Source of the DNA: Porticoccus sp963974675 | Lineage (GTDB): Bacteria > Pseudomonadota > Gammaproteobacteria > Pseudomonadales > Porticoccaceae | Direction: 5' to 3' | Assembly (NCBI GenBank): GCA_963974675.1 | Contig: CAXBDQ010000004.1 | Coordinates: 56,705 to 120,704, forward strand | Length of the DNA: 64,000 nt | Program-made: the position numbers and the translations under genes | The notes under the pieces: generated by a model | Databases searched by the model: none | Told to the model about the DNA's origin: nothing | The model's input: only the letters and a program-made list of their open reading frames with translations | Shown: positions 26,875 through 35,903 of the stretch, in pieces | Layout: each line of letters opens with the position of its first letter | Position numbering within the stretch: position 1 is the stretch's first letter

Positions 26875-27687
26875 CTATTTTTGGCAAGCGGAACAATACA
26901 CCGTAGAACGCTGGCCCAACTTTATTTCCTTTAACAGTGTTTGACAGTTCAAACAGGCCTCCCCCCCTCTGCCATAGACAAATAACTGCTGCTTGAAATA
27001 ACCCGGCTTACCCTCATTACCCACAAAGTCCTTCAGTGTGGTGCCTCCTTGTTCTATCGCCCTCTTTAAAACCATTTTGACGTTGCTGGACAGCCTCTCA
27101 TAACATTTAAGGGAAATCCGGCCAGCAGCCTTCTTTGGCCTAATACCACTGAGAAATAATGACTCATTGGCATAAATGTTTCCTACCCCCACCACCATTT
27201 GATTGTCCATCAAAAATTGTTTTACTGAGGTAGTTTTACCCCGAGACAAACGAAACAAATACTTACCATCAACTGACGAGTCAAAAGGTTCAGGCCCCAG
27301 ATGCTGTAATAATCGATGCTGCTCTGGTTCACCTTCGAGCCACAATACAGAGCCAAATCGACGCGGGTCTGTAAAACGTAGCACGACTTCACCAAAGCTG
27401 ATATCCACATGATCATGCTTAGCCGGTGGCTCCCCTTTTCGCACAATGCGAAGGTTGCCAGACATACCCAAATGAATCATTAAGTGTCCATGCGGGAACT
27501 GGAACAACATATACTTTGCCCGCTGACGTCCTGATACCAGCTCCTGCCCACATATCAATTCGGGTAAGTTATCTGGCACTGGCCAACGCAGCCGGGAGTT
27601 TCGCACTACAACGGAGGATGCTTGCTTTCCTTGGATGTGAGGAAGCACCCCATTCAGGGTGACAACAACCTCTGGTAATTCCGGCAT
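26875..27687 (-). CDS. mutM: Formamidopyrimidine-DNA glycosylase
   Basis: Bifunctional base-excision repair glycosylase/AP lyase removing oxidised purines such as 8-oxoguanine, 270 residues. The mature N-terminal proline nucleophile and catalytic Glu are in MPELPEVV; the helix-two-turn-helix segment VVGVGNIYANESLFLSGI and a C-terminal zinc finger with two CxxC pairs (CLNCQ and CSACQ) are intact. Convergent with coaD, as in many relatives. Confidence 0.95.
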   Translation of the reverse strand: MPELPEVVVTLNGVLPHIQGKQASSVVVRNSRLRWPVPDNLPELICGQELVSGRQRAKYMLFQFPHGHLMIHLGMSGNLRIVRKGEPPAKHDHVDISFGEVVLRFTDPRRFGSVLWLEGEPEQHRLLQHLGPEPFDSSVDGKYLFRLSRGKTTSVKQFLMDNQMVVGVGNIYANESLFLSGIRPKKAAGRISLKCYERLSSNVKMVLKRAIEQGGTTLKDFVGNEGKPGYFKQQLFVYGRGGEACLNCQTLLKEIKLGQRSTVYCSACQK

Positions 27688-27809
27688 TGCCTACTCCTAA
27701 GTAAAGGCCACTCGTCACTATGTGTCTGGCATACTATGGCTGTTGTATACTCGCGGCAACCCTCACGACAAGCCCTTCAATAACCCACATACCAGCAGGA
27801 AAATAATTA

Positions 27810-28235
27810 ATGGCTTTGGGAAGAAAACGCACAACAGAAAACGATGGCGACTCCAGCAGTGCAGAAATTGATATGACTCCCATGCTGGACGTGGTTTTTA
27901 TCATGCTCATTTTCTTCATTGTGACGGCATCCTTTGCCAAAGAGTCCGGCATTAACCTAAATCGCCCCCCCATCAGTGACACTCCGCTAGATGAGCAAAC
28001 AAAAAACCGAAACATTGTTTTCAATATTACGGAAACCAATGACATCTTTATTCAAGGTCGCCACATTGATGTTAGGTCTGTACGGGCAAATGTAGAACGT
28101 GCGCATGCCGAAAACCCAAAGGTAAAAGTGATTATTGAAGCCCACCCTAAATCAAAAACGAACACTTTCATTCTTGTCTCCGACCAAGCCCGTGAGGCTG
28201 GCGTAGCTGATATCGCTTTGACTACGTCTCCGTAG
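27810..28235 (+). CDS. ExbD/TolR family protein, without an adjacent ExbB
   Basis: 141-residue single-pass inner-membrane protein of proton-driven ExbBD/TolQR motors. The N-terminal cytoplasmic tail ends in EIDMTPMLDVVFIMLIFFIV, with the conserved membrane aspartate at D27; the rest is periplasmic, containing ADIALTTSP at the end. No ExbB/TolQ or TonB gene is beside it: mutM lies divergent upstream and a terminator follows. It may partner an ExbB encoded elsewhere. ExbD versus TolR cannot be settled from sequence alone. Confidence 0.88.
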   Translation: MALGRKRTTENDGDSSSAEIDMTPMLDVVFIMLIFFIVTASFAKESGINLNRPPISDTPLDEQTKNRNIVFNITETNDIFIQGRHIDVRSVRANVERAHAENPKVKVIIEAHPKSKTNTFILVSDQAREAGVADIALTTSP

Positions 28236-28270
28236 AACAACATCCAACTCAATTTCTATCAACACACGCA

Positions 28271-28303
28271 CAAAAAAACCCCGAAAAAATCGAGGCTTTT
28301 TAT
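28271..28303. terminator. Terminator between exbD-like gene and rpmG
   Basis: CCCCGA, an A-rich loop and TCGAGG, with one G-T pair, flanked by A-run and T-run, in the gap between convergent exbD (+) and rpmG (-). Likely acts in both directions. Confidence 0.7.
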
Positions 28304-28344
28304 ACAGAACGTCCTACTTCTGAGCTTTCGCTCAATAAAAAAGC

Positions 28345-28512
28345 TTACTTGATTTTAGCTTCTTTATAAGGAACGTGCTTACGAACCACTGGATCATACT
28401 TGCTGAACTCCAGCTTTTCAGGCTGGGTACGCTTGTTTTTAGTGGTTGTGTAATAGTGCCCGGTGCCAGCACTAGAAACTAATTTAATTTTATCGCGATT
28501 CGATTTAGCCAT
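28345..28512 (-). CDS. rpmG: Ribosomal protein bL33, zinc-free type
   Basis: Large-subunit ribosomal protein of 55 residues, translated directly from the minus strand: MAKSNRDKIKLVSSAGTGHY to EAKIK. It has TTTKNKRTQPEKLEFSKYDP, typical of bL33. There is no cysteine, so it is the zinc-independent (C-minus) form. It lies 11 bp downstream of rpmB, the universal rpmB-rpmG pair. Confidence 0.96.
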   Translation of the reverse strand: MAKSNRDKIKLVSSAGTGHYYTTTKNKRTQPEKLEFSKYDPVVRKHVPYKEAKIK

Positions 28513-28523
28513 TATCTATCTCC

Positions 28524-28760
28524 TTAAACCTTTTCGCCACGCTTGCGCATATCAACAAGAACCTGTTGGATGCCCAGCTTATCAACAATACGCATTCCCT
28601 TGGCAGAAAGACGCAATTTCACAAAACGCTTCTCTTCTTCAATCCAGAAACGATGGGAGTGCAAGTTAGGCTCGAACCGACGGCGAGTCCTGTTTTTAGC
28701 GTGTGAAACGTTATTCCCGGACATTGGTCTTTTGCCGGTGACTTGACATACTTTAGACAT
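28524..28760 (-). CDS. rpmB: Ribosomal protein bL28
   Basis: 78-residue large-subunit protein, MSKVCQVTGKRPMSGNNVSH at the N-terminus followed by AKNRTRRRFEPNLHSHRFW. The ATG at 28760 has a GAGGCG site; an upstream in-frame start at 28778 is not needed. First gene of rpmB-rpmG. A single cysteine remains, so no zinc site is expected. Confidence 0.96.
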   Translation of the reverse strand: MSKVCQVTGKRPMSGNNVSHAKNRTRRRFEPNLHSHRFWIEEEKRFVKLRLSAKGMRIVDKLGIQQVLVDMRKRGEKV

Positions 28761-28892
28761 TGCTTCGCCTCTAATCATGGCGCCACCAGTATCCGGCGAC
28801 TACTTTTGAATCAGTTAGTGGGTCTTTCGAAAATAATGCGCTCTCGAATATTAAAATACTCTCAAAAAGAGCACCCCCACAAAGAGCCGCGT

Positions 28893-28898
28893 TTTATA
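28893..28898 (-). promoter_or_regulatory. Probable -10 element of the rpmB-rpmG promoter
   Basis: Minus-strand TATAAA preceded by TG one base away (extended -10), about 130 bp upstream of rpmB. The -35 region is poor (TTTGGG-like), as often tolerated with an extended -10. No other better candidate is seen in the gap. Confidence 0.4.
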
Positions 28899-29014
28899 CC
28901 AGAAGGCCTCCCCCAAAGCAAATAAATTCTCTGAATCTGCCCCTGTTTGTGGAATTTTCCAGTTTATGGGCTTACATCAGTTTCACCCTTAACGCACAGG
29001 TCATTTGCACCCGC

Positions 29015-29689
29015 CTAAAGCATTCCTCGTTCAGCCATTGAAATAGTGTGGCCACTGCCTACAACCACATGATCAAGCACCCGAACATCAATCAGCATCA
29101 AAGCCTCTTTTAGGCGCTGTGTTATCAAGCGGTCAGATTCACTCGGCTCGGCAACACCAGAAGGGTGGTTATGAGAAAAAATAATGGCTGACGCATTGTG
29201 ATACAACGCCTGCCTTACCACTTCTCTGGGATGAACGCTGGCACTATCAATCGTGCCAAAAAATAGTTTTTCCCACGCAATTAATCGGTGCTGTGCATCC
29301 AAAAACAACGCAGCAAAGACCTCCTGCTGGCAATGACGTAATTGAGACAAGAGAAACTCACCGACAGATGCCGGATTACTGAAAACATGCTCTCGCCGAA
29401 GCTGCTCACCCAAATGGCGACCAGCCAATTCCATCACCGCCTGCAACTGCACATATTTAGCCTCACCGAGACCATGCACATCACAAAATGATTTCTTTTC
29501 AGCAGCGAACATTTTGGCAAGACTACCAAAACGCTGCAGTAATTCACGTGCCAAATCTACCGCTGAGCGCCCAGCACAACCTGTACGAAGAAAGATTGCC
29601 AACAATTCAGCATCCGACAACGCACTCGCACCTTTTTCTAAAAGTTTTTCTCGTGGCCGTTCCGACACCGGCCAATCAGTAATAGCCAT
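29015..29689 (-). CDS. radC: RadC family JAB/MPN-domain protein
   Basis: 224-residue protein with an N-terminal helix-hairpin-helix-like part (RPREKLLEKGASALSDAELLAIFLRTG) and a C-terminal JAB metalloprotease-like domain with the metal motif SHNHPSG followed by SESDR. Despite its name, a direct DNA-repair role is not established. The ATG at 29689 has a strong GGAGGTG site, better than an ATG at 29701. Divergent from coaBC, the standard radC/coaBC arrangement. Confidence 0.93.
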   Translation of the reverse strand: MAITDWPVSERPREKLLEKGASALSDAELLAIFLRTGCAGRSAVDLARELLQRFGSLAKMFAAEKKSFCDVHGLGEAKYVQLQAVMELAGRHLGEQLRREHVFSNPASVGEFLLSQLRHCQQEVFAALFLDAQHRLIAWEKLFFGTIDSASVHPREVVRQALYHNASAIIFSHNHPSGVAEPSESDRLITQRLKEALMLIDVRVLDHVVVGSGHTISMAERGML

Positions 29690-29839
29690 AAACACCTCCA
29701 TGTGTAACGTATGTTTCTGTGTAATCTACTTATCAATATAACGCACCATCAGCACTCACATTGGTAAGTACTGACTACGCAAATCCCCTTTGCAATGGTA
29801 TCTTATCCATCCTAGACCAAACTTTCAGGAAAACTATTG

Positions 29840-31048
29840 ATGCCCTCACTGGCCAATAAGCGTGTACTGCTCGGTGTAACGGGTGGTATTGCTGCCTACA
29901 AAAGCGCTGAAATTATACGTCGTCTACAAGATTTGGGGAGCTCTGTCCGTGTTGTTATGACGCCAGCAGCCACAGACTTTATTACACCTCTGACGCTTCA
30001 AGCACTTTCTGGAAACCCTGTACACACTGAATTATTAGACACCGCGGCTGAAGCCGCGATGGGTCATATTGAACTGGCACGGTGGGCTGACGTCATACTG
30101 ATCGCCCCAGCCTCAGCAGACTTTATGGCAAAACTCGTTAACGGCGAAGGTAGCGATCTTCTCTCTACCTTATGCCTCGCAAGCAGATCACCCCTTGCTA
30201 TTGCACCGGCCATGAATCAAGGCATGTGGCGCAATGCTAGCACCCAACATAACGTTGAACGTTTACGTGGTAGAGGGACACATATTTTTGGCCCAGCAGA
30301 AGGCAGCCAAGCCTGCGGCGAAACAGGTCCAGGACGTATGATTGAGCCTGATGATATCGCTGAATTAACAGCAGATTTATTTGAAACCGGCTCCCTGGCA
30401 GGAAAAAAAGTTGTGATCACAGCGGGACCAACCCGTGAAGCCATTGACCCCGTTCGTTATATCAGCAATCACAGTTCGGGGAAAATGGGTTACGCCTTAG
30501 CTGAAGCCGCGGCTGAAGCTGGAGCAAAAACAGTGCTCATCAGTGGTCCCGTGAATTTGCCCCCTCCCGACCGGGTAAAAACTATTGCCATCACCAGCGC
30601 CAAAGAAATGTATGACGCAGCTCTTGCGGAAGCCGACGGCTGCCAATTATTTATTGCCTCTGCAGCCGTAGCCGATTATCGCCCAGTGCAGGTATCAGAA
30701 CAAAAAATCAAAAAATCTGCCGACAGCATGACCATAAAGCTGGTTAAAAATCCCGATATTGTCGCCGCTGTAGCAGCACTCCAACAGCGTCCTTTTACCG
30801 TAGGATTTGCCGCTGAAACACCTACCACAGAAGACTGTCTGGAAAACCATGCTCGCGGTAAACTAGAAAGAAAAAATCTTGATCTTGTGATCGCTAACGA
30901 TGTATCAGATCGCACAATTGGTTTTAATAGTGATGATAACGCTGTTCTCGTGGTAGAAATGCAAGGCTCCGAAGCCATACCAAAAATCAACAAATCGATT
31001 TTGGCACGTCAGTTGATTGCCAAAATTGCACTGATGCTCCAAGGCTGA
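29840..31048 (+). CDS. coaBC: Bifunctional phosphopantothenoylcysteine decarboxylase / phosphopantothenate-cysteine ligase
   Basis: Coenzyme A biosynthesis enzyme, 402 residues. The N-terminal flavoprotein CoaC domain (about 1-185) shows GVTGGIAAYKSAEIIR, the PAMNQGMW substrate clamp and the catalytic cysteine segment QACGETGPGRM. The C-terminal CoaB domain starts GPTREAIDPVRYISNHSSGKM, written here as two pieces, and includes the KxKK-type VKNPDIV region. The ATG at 29840 is preceded by AGGA at 9 nt. In Pseudomonas dut follows coaBC; here algC starts 11 bp later with no dut. Confidence 0.95.
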   Translation: MPSLANKRVLLGVTGGIAAYKSAEIIRRLQDLGSSVRVVMTPAATDFITPLTLQALSGNPVHTELLDTAAEAAMGHIELARWADVILIAPASADFMAKLVNGEGSDLLSTLCLASRSPLAIAPAMNQGMWRNASTQHNVERLRGRGTHIFGPAEGSQACGETGPGRMIEPDDIAELTADLFETGSLAGKKVVITAGPTREAIDPVRYISNHSSGKMGYALAEAAAEAGAKTVLISGPVNLPPPDRVKTIAITSAKEMYDAALAEADGCQLFIASAAVADYRPVQVSEQKIKKSADSMTIKLVKNPDIVAAVAALQQRPFTVGFAAETPTTEDCLENHARGKLERKNLDLVIANDVSDRTIGFNSDDNAVLVVEMQGSEAIPKINKSILARQLIAKIALMLQG

Positions 31049-31058
31049 CAGAAAGACC

Positions 31059-33530
31059 ATGACAAATTCTGAAACTCAGGGATTCATTACCCGCACCATT
31101 GGTAAATTGAAACAACACCCACTCTCACTAGTATCAATGGTACTGGTTATTTTCGGTTGCACTTGGTTTTCGTTTTTTATTCACCAAAACCTTGTGGACA
31201 AGACCAAACAAGATTTAGCCCATGTCCAAGCTACCAATTATGCCCAGCAACAATTAATCACAACGAATACCTACCTTCAACAACGACAACAACAGTTACA
31301 AGCTCTTTCTGAAAAAAACTTATTTGCTAGCGCACTGGCATCTGGTAATAGCGAAAAAGTCGAACACATGGAAAAATTGATGGCCGACTGGGTTGATGGC
31401 CTGACCCAAGGATATTTACTAAGTCCCAAAGATACTCGCCTGGATAAAACACACAACTATGCAGGCCAACAGATAGTACTCAAGGTTTTAGCTGGAGAAC
31501 AACCCACTCCCGCAGCCGCGTATATCAATGACTCCTGGCGGTTAGTTTTTGCTTATCCCATTGCCGACACTAATAATGAAGACAACATTTTGGGCGTCAT
31601 GCTTATCATGCTCGGGACAGAGGCATTATCCGGTCTTCTGCAAAATGTAGATAATTCATTAGGAACAACGGAGTTGTTCCAACAACTGCCAAATATACAG
31701 GGCAAAGCCGTTATTGCTCTGAAAAACAACAACCAAGCTATCGAAACAGTCCATCTGAAAACCCGTATCCCCCATTGGGAAATACGGTTCACCGGTAGCA
31801 ATGTTTTACTTAATCAAGCACAACCTTCTTACCGTGAATTTGCCATCATGCTGAGTGCTGTTATCGCTCTCATGCTACTACTGCTCTATTTGATCATTCG
31901 CTTCACCCTGCACTATCACCAAGATAAAACACCTAGAATAAAACCGAGCAAAGGTAACCGTAAAGATAAAGCTGTGGGTCAGCGTAACGAAGACGCCATG
32001 GATGAAATCAGAGAATCTTACTTACAGGTTCTCCCATCCTCAGGAAAATCGTCCTCAGAAAATAACACTCAATCTGAAGAATCAGATCCGTCAACAAAAG
32101 ATGAGGCTCAAGCACCTGAGCCAAAAGACGAAAATGCCGAGGAAAAGCTGCTTTTTCCTAGCGTTGTCTTCAGAGACTACGATATTCGAGGCTTGGCAGG
32201 CACACAGCTCACCACCGAATTTGCCCACTGCTTAGGAAAAGCACTGGCAACACGAGCACAAGCGCTGGGAGAACATTCTTTAATTGTTGGTTGTGATGGC
32301 CGCAGGTCAAGCCCAGAACTTACCGAAGCATTAGAGCAAGGAATTTTGAGTACGGGCTGCCACGTCATACACCTTGGAGCAGTACCCACCCCTCTATTAA
32401 ATTTTGCAGTCCACCAGCTCACTGAAACTGATTGTGGTGTTATGGTCACAGCCAGTCACAATCCAGCTGAATACAATGGCTTCAAAATGTTTTTCAAACG
32501 TCATGCACTCTGTGGCGAAGAAATTTTTTCTTTGAGATCAGAGCTGGACCAGGATTTTCCTATGGTAAATTCTGGTGAATTCGAAACCCGCGATGTATCT
32601 AATGACTATGTAGAAAGTATCGCTAACGACATTGTGCCCGCAGACAACCTCAAAGTTGTACTGGATGCTGGTAATGGCATCGCTGGCGAACTGGGTTGCA
32701 ATGTACTTGAGGCCATTGGCTGTGACGTCATACCGCTTTATTGTGATGTAGATGGAGACTTCCCGAACCACCCACCTGATACCTCGGTAGCAGCCAATCT
32801 AGCAGACCTTATTGCCTGTGTTAAAGAAAGCAATGCTGATCTGGGCATCGCACTTGATGGCGATGGGGATCGTGTCGTTGCCGTTTCTGCCAGCGGCAAA
32901 ATTATCTGGCCCGATGAACTCTTAATGATTTTTGCTCGGGACGTCGTCTCTCGTCACCCTGGCGCCGATGTCGTCTTTGACGTCAAAAGTACCAACCGGC
33001 TTAACAGTCTTATCAGCAGTTATGGCGGTCGGCCTGTTATGTGGAAAACGGGGCACTCCCATATGTACAACAAAATTTTGGCTTGCGAGGCTCCCGTTGG
33101 TGGTGAGTATAGCGGCCATATCTTCTTCCATGATCGCTGGCACGGCTTCGATGATGGTATTTATGCTGCAGCTCGCTTGGTAGAAATAATAGCCATTCGT
33201 GAACAGGGCATCGACGAAATGATGGCCAGCTTTGAGAGTCGCCACGCAACTCCAGAAATCAAATTGAATGTAGCCGAAGAAGATAAATTTGCCATTATGG
33301 ATAAACTGATCGCCGAACACACGTTTAGCGAGGGGAAAATTTCCACCATTGATGGTCTGAGACTGGAGCTGCCAGAAGCCTGGGGATTAGTTCGCGCCTC
33401 TAACACCAGCCCGGCACTCACACTGCGCTTTGAAGCAAACTCTAAAGCAGCACTAAATAATATTCAGTCCCTATTCAAACAACAGCTTGCAAATATAGAT
33501 AGCAATTTAACAGTTGAAATATACAGTTAA
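31059..33530 (+). CDS. algC: Phosphomannomutase/phosphoglucomutase with N-terminal membrane domain
   Basis: 823-residue protein. The C-terminal 460 residues (from about 365, VFRDYDIRGLAGTQL) are a complete alpha-D-phosphohexomutase: phosphoserine loop TASHNPAEYNGFK, metal loop DGDGDR, sugar-binding GEYSGHIF and phosphate-binding RASNTSPALTLRFE. It interconverts mannose/glucose 1- and 6-phosphates for alginate, LPS or exopolysaccharide. The N-terminal part has a TM segment (about 20-42), a periplasmic-looking domain (about 43-260), a second TM (about 262-285) and an acidic linker. So the enzyme is probably membrane-tethered with the catalytic domain in the cytoplasm; long AlgC forms are also annotated in Pseudomonas. 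Cotranscribed with coaBC and argB. Confidence 0.92.
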   Translation: MTNSETQGFITRTIGKLKQHPLSLVSMVLVIFGCTWFSFFIHQNLVDKTKQDLAHVQATNYAQQQLITTNTYLQQRQQQLQALSEKNLFASALASGNSEKVEHMEKLMADWVDGLTQGYLLSPKDTRLDKTHNYAGQQIVLKVLAGEQPTPAAAYINDSWRLVFAYPIADTNNEDNILGVMLIMLGTEALSGLLQNVDNSLGTTELFQQLPNIQGKAVIALKNNNQAIETVHLKTRIPHWEIRFTGSNVLLNQAQPSYREFAIMLSAVIALMLLLLYLIIRFTLHYHQDKTPRIKPSKGNRKDKAVGQRNEDAMDEIRESYLQVLPSSGKSSSENNTQSEESDPSTKDEAQAPEPKDENAEEKLLFPSVVFRDYDIRGLAGTQLTTEFAHCLGKALATRAQALGEHSLIVGCDGRRSSPELTEALEQGILSTGCHVIHLGAVPTPLLNFAVHQLTETDCGVMVTASHNPAEYNGFKMFFKRHALCGEEIFSLRSELDQDFPMVNSGEFETRDVSNDYVESIANDIVPADNLKVVLDAGNGIAGELGCNVLEAIGCDVIPLYCDVDGDFPNHPPDTSVAANLADLIACVKESNADLGIALDGDGDRVVAVSASGKIIWPDELLMIFARDVVSRHPGADVVFDVKSTNRLNSLISSYGGRPVMWKTGHSHMYNKILACEAPVGGEYSGHIFFHDRWHGFDDGIYAAARLVEIIAIREQGIDEMMASFESRHATPEIKLNVAEEDKFAIMDKLIAEHTFSEGKISTIDGLRLELPEAWGLVRASNTSPALTLRFEANSKAALNNIQSLFKQQLANIDSNLTVEIYS

Positions 33531-33575
33531 CGACATGATTAACCCTACCGGCTAATCTAACAACAGGATCCAAGA

Positions 33576-34484
33576 ATGTCTCTAACCCGCGAAGCGGCAA
33601 GTAATATCGCCAATGTTCTTTCTGAATCACTGCCTTATATCCAGCGGTTTACCGGCAAAACTATCGTCGTTAAATTTGGCGGTAACGCCATGGTGGACGA
33701 AAAGCTCAAGGCTAGCTTTGCCCGCGATATAGTCATGATGAAACTGGTTGGCATGAACCCCGTGGTCGTTCATGGTGGAGGACCTCAAATCGGCGAACTA
33801 TTATCGCAGCTCAACATTGAATCTCACTTCGTCAACGGTATGCGGGTAACCGATAGTAAAACCATGAATGTAGTGGAGATGGTATTGGGTGGCGCGGTTA
33901 ACAAGGAAATTGTTAACCTGATCAATCGCGCCGGCGGTAGAGCTGTCGGCATTACGGGTAAAGATGGGCAATTAATTAAAGCTCGAAAGCTGAAAGTGTC
34001 ACAACAGTCGCCCGAAATGAAAGCACCTGAAATTATTGATATCGGTCACGTGGGCGAGGTGGAATCTATTAATACCGATGTTATCGATATGCTTACCGAC
34101 AGCCACTTTATTCCCGTTATTGCACCTATCGGTGTCGACGACAATGGTAACTCATACAATATCAATGCTGACTTGGTTGCCGGGAAAATTGCTGAAGTTC
34201 TTCAAGCTGAAAAACTAATGCTATTGACCGATGTTGCGGGACTCCAGGATAAAAATGGTGACGTCTTAACGGGCCTCTCCACTCAGCAGGTGGACGAATT
34301 AATTGCCGACGGCACTATCTATGGCGGTATGCTACCCAAAATCCAGTGTGCATTGGATGCGGTAAAAGGCGGGACGAAGAGCGTCCATATTATTGATGGC
34401 CGCGTAAACCATGCGACTTTATTGGAAATTTTCACTGACCAAGGTGTTGGCACCTTGATCACTAATTTGACAACCAGCGAGTAA
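33576..34484 (+). CDS. argB: Acetylglutamate kinase
   Basis: Second enzyme of arginine synthesis, phosphorylating N-acetylglutamate, 302 residues. Amino-acid kinase motifs KFGGNAMVDE, VHGGGPQIGELL and the substrate loop GMRVTD are evident, with the nucleotide-site lysine in GMLPKIQCALDA. The N-terminal helix (about 1-20) preceding the kinase fold is typical of arginine-sensitive hexameric forms as in Pseudomonas. Sits between algC and slmA with 7 bp to the latter. Confidence 0.96.
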   Translation: MSLTREAASNIANVLSESLPYIQRFTGKTIVVKFGGNAMVDEKLKASFARDIVMMKLVGMNPVVVHGGGPQIGELLSQLNIESHFVNGMRVTDSKTMNVVEMVLGGAVNKEIVNLINRAGGRAVGITGKDGQLIKARKLKVSQQSPEMKAPEIIDIGHVGEVESINTDVIDMLTDSHFIPVIAPIGVDDNGNSYNINADLVAGKIAEVLQAEKLMLLTDVAGLQDKNGDVLTGLSTQQVDELIADGTIYGGMLPKIQCALDAVKGGTKSVHIIDGRVNHATLLEIFTDQGVGTLITNLTTSE

Positions 34485-34491
34485 ATTCAAT

Positions 34492-35100
34492 ATGGCTGCT
34501 GGAAATAGCTCAAGAAAACAACAAATTCTGCAATCTTTGGCACGCATGCTTGAAGCGACGCCAGGAGGACGTATTACCACTGCGGCATTAGCAGCAGAAG
34601 TTGGTGTATCTGAAGCGGCACTCTATCGGCACTTTCCCAGTAAAACCAAAATGTATGAGGGCTTGATCGACTTTATCGAAGACACGATATTTAGTCGAAT
34701 TAGAGTCATTCTCTCAGAAGAACCTGATGCGGTTAGCCGCTGTTATAGGATTCTTACCTTGCTTCTAACCTTTGCTGAGCGCAATCCTGGGATCACACGA
34801 TTATTAACCGGAGATGCCCTAACAGGTGAAACTGATAGGCTTCACACCCGAATCCAACAATTATTTGACCGACTGGAAACACAACTGAAACAAATTTTGC
34901 GTGAAGCCGAAGTTAGTGACAATTTGCGAACGACAACGACCGTAACAGCTGCCGCCAATATGATGCTGGCATTGGCAGAAGGTCGTATTAGTCAGTTTGT
35001 TCGGAGTGGTTTTCAACGCCCCCCCACAGAGCATTGGCAAGATCAATGGTCTGTAGCTATGGCTGGGTTTTTTCGGGAGAACCAATTTCAGGAGACTTAA
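34492..35100 (+). CDS. slmA: Nucleoid occlusion factor SlmA (TetR fold)
   Basis: 202-residue DNA-binding division inhibitor that blocks FtsZ assembly over the chromosome. The N-terminal TetR helix-turn-helix (about 30-55: TTAALAAEVGVSEAALYRHF) is near identical to the SlmA signature, and GLIDFIEDTIFSRI follows. Its 3' end overlaps the convergent DUF4124-like gene by 44 bp. Position after argB agrees with gammaproteobacterial SlmA loci; pyrE, usual next neighbour, is absent. Confidence 0.92.
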   Translation: MAAGNSSRKQQILQSLARMLEATPGGRITTAALAAEVGVSEAALYRHFPSKTKMYEGLIDFIEDTIFSRIRVILSEEPDAVSRCYRILTLLLTFAERNPGITRLLTGDALTGETDRLHTRIQQLFDRLETQLKQILREAEVSDNLRTTTTVTAAANMMLALAEGRISQFVRSGFQRPPTEHWQDQWSVAMAGFFRENQFQET

Positions 35101-35710
35101 ACCCTTTTAATGTCTTAAAACGGGCAAGGTATCCATTATACCGGTCTTCAGTACCCTGATATTCTTGCTGACGTAGTAACAACATCTGTTCAGCATCACG
35201 TCGTTGAAATATCTGCTCATCCATACGTTTCAATAGAGACTGGGGAACCGACCTCCCACCAAACTGATAGTTGGCCGCCTTGGTACGAGAAGCCTCAAGA
35301 GTGGCTTCATTCTTGGCCAAATTTGTCTGAATGATTTCAAATTCTCTCTTTAGCTGGGTCAGCCGCCTATCTTTAGCAGACTCAAGCTCTGCCACTACAT
35401 TGTAGGTACGCAACAACATCTGATCTTCTCGCAGCTGCTCAGCAGCTTGCTCCGCCTTATTCTCTTGTTCAGCATCCAATTCTGTTGGATCCCGTTGTGG
35501 CTCAACCACCTTAATAACACGGCCTGACTCACTGAGAATTTCATAACCGCCCGCCACATACCTTGGTGGAATCTCATGATCGATAACAAGATTACCTTGT
35601 AGATTACGGTAACGATAAAGGTTGCCAGCCTCCGTGGTCGTAGCCACTATTCCTAATGAAACAAAAAGAATAACGCCAATGCGCTTGTAACGATTCATAG
35701 CATCAATCAT
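35057..35710 (-). CDS. DUF4124-like secreted coiled-coil protein
   Basis: 217-residue protein with a signal peptide (about residues 5-28, IGVILFVSLGIVATTTEAG), a short N-terminal domain reminiscent of DUF4124 (NLYRYRNLQGNLVIDHEIPP) and a long charged helical region rich in E, Q and R (about 75-190) that should form a coiled coil. Probably periplasmic; function unknown. Its 3' end overlaps the end of slmA by 44 bp on the opposite strand, so the two mRNAs could pair. The start at 35710 is one of two close ATGs (the other 35698), neither with a strong ribosome site. Confidence 0.65.
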   Translation of the reverse strand: MIDAMNRYKRIGVILFVSLGIVATTTEAGNLYRYRNLQGNLVIDHEIPPRYVAGGYEILSESGRVIKVVEPQRDPTELDAEQENKAEQAAEQLREDQMLLRTYNVVAELESAKDRRLTQLKREFEIIQTNLAKNEATLEASRTKAANYQFGGRSVPQSLLKRMDEQIFQRRDAEQMLLLRQQEYQGTEDRYNGYLARFKTLKGFKSPEIGSPEKTQP

Positions 35711-35903
35711 AAATAATTTTTGATCCTACCCTACACTTTATATTTTTTTTATGGATCGGCTTTTTAGTTGCTTGCCAGTTCTTGTATTTCAAACTCTCAG
35801 GTATGATACACCCTCACCTGTCATGGGGCGACTCTCAACCTAAACACCGCTTATACTCTACACCTAGGATTTGTATCCCCCTTTTTAACCAGAGCCACCA
35901 CAT

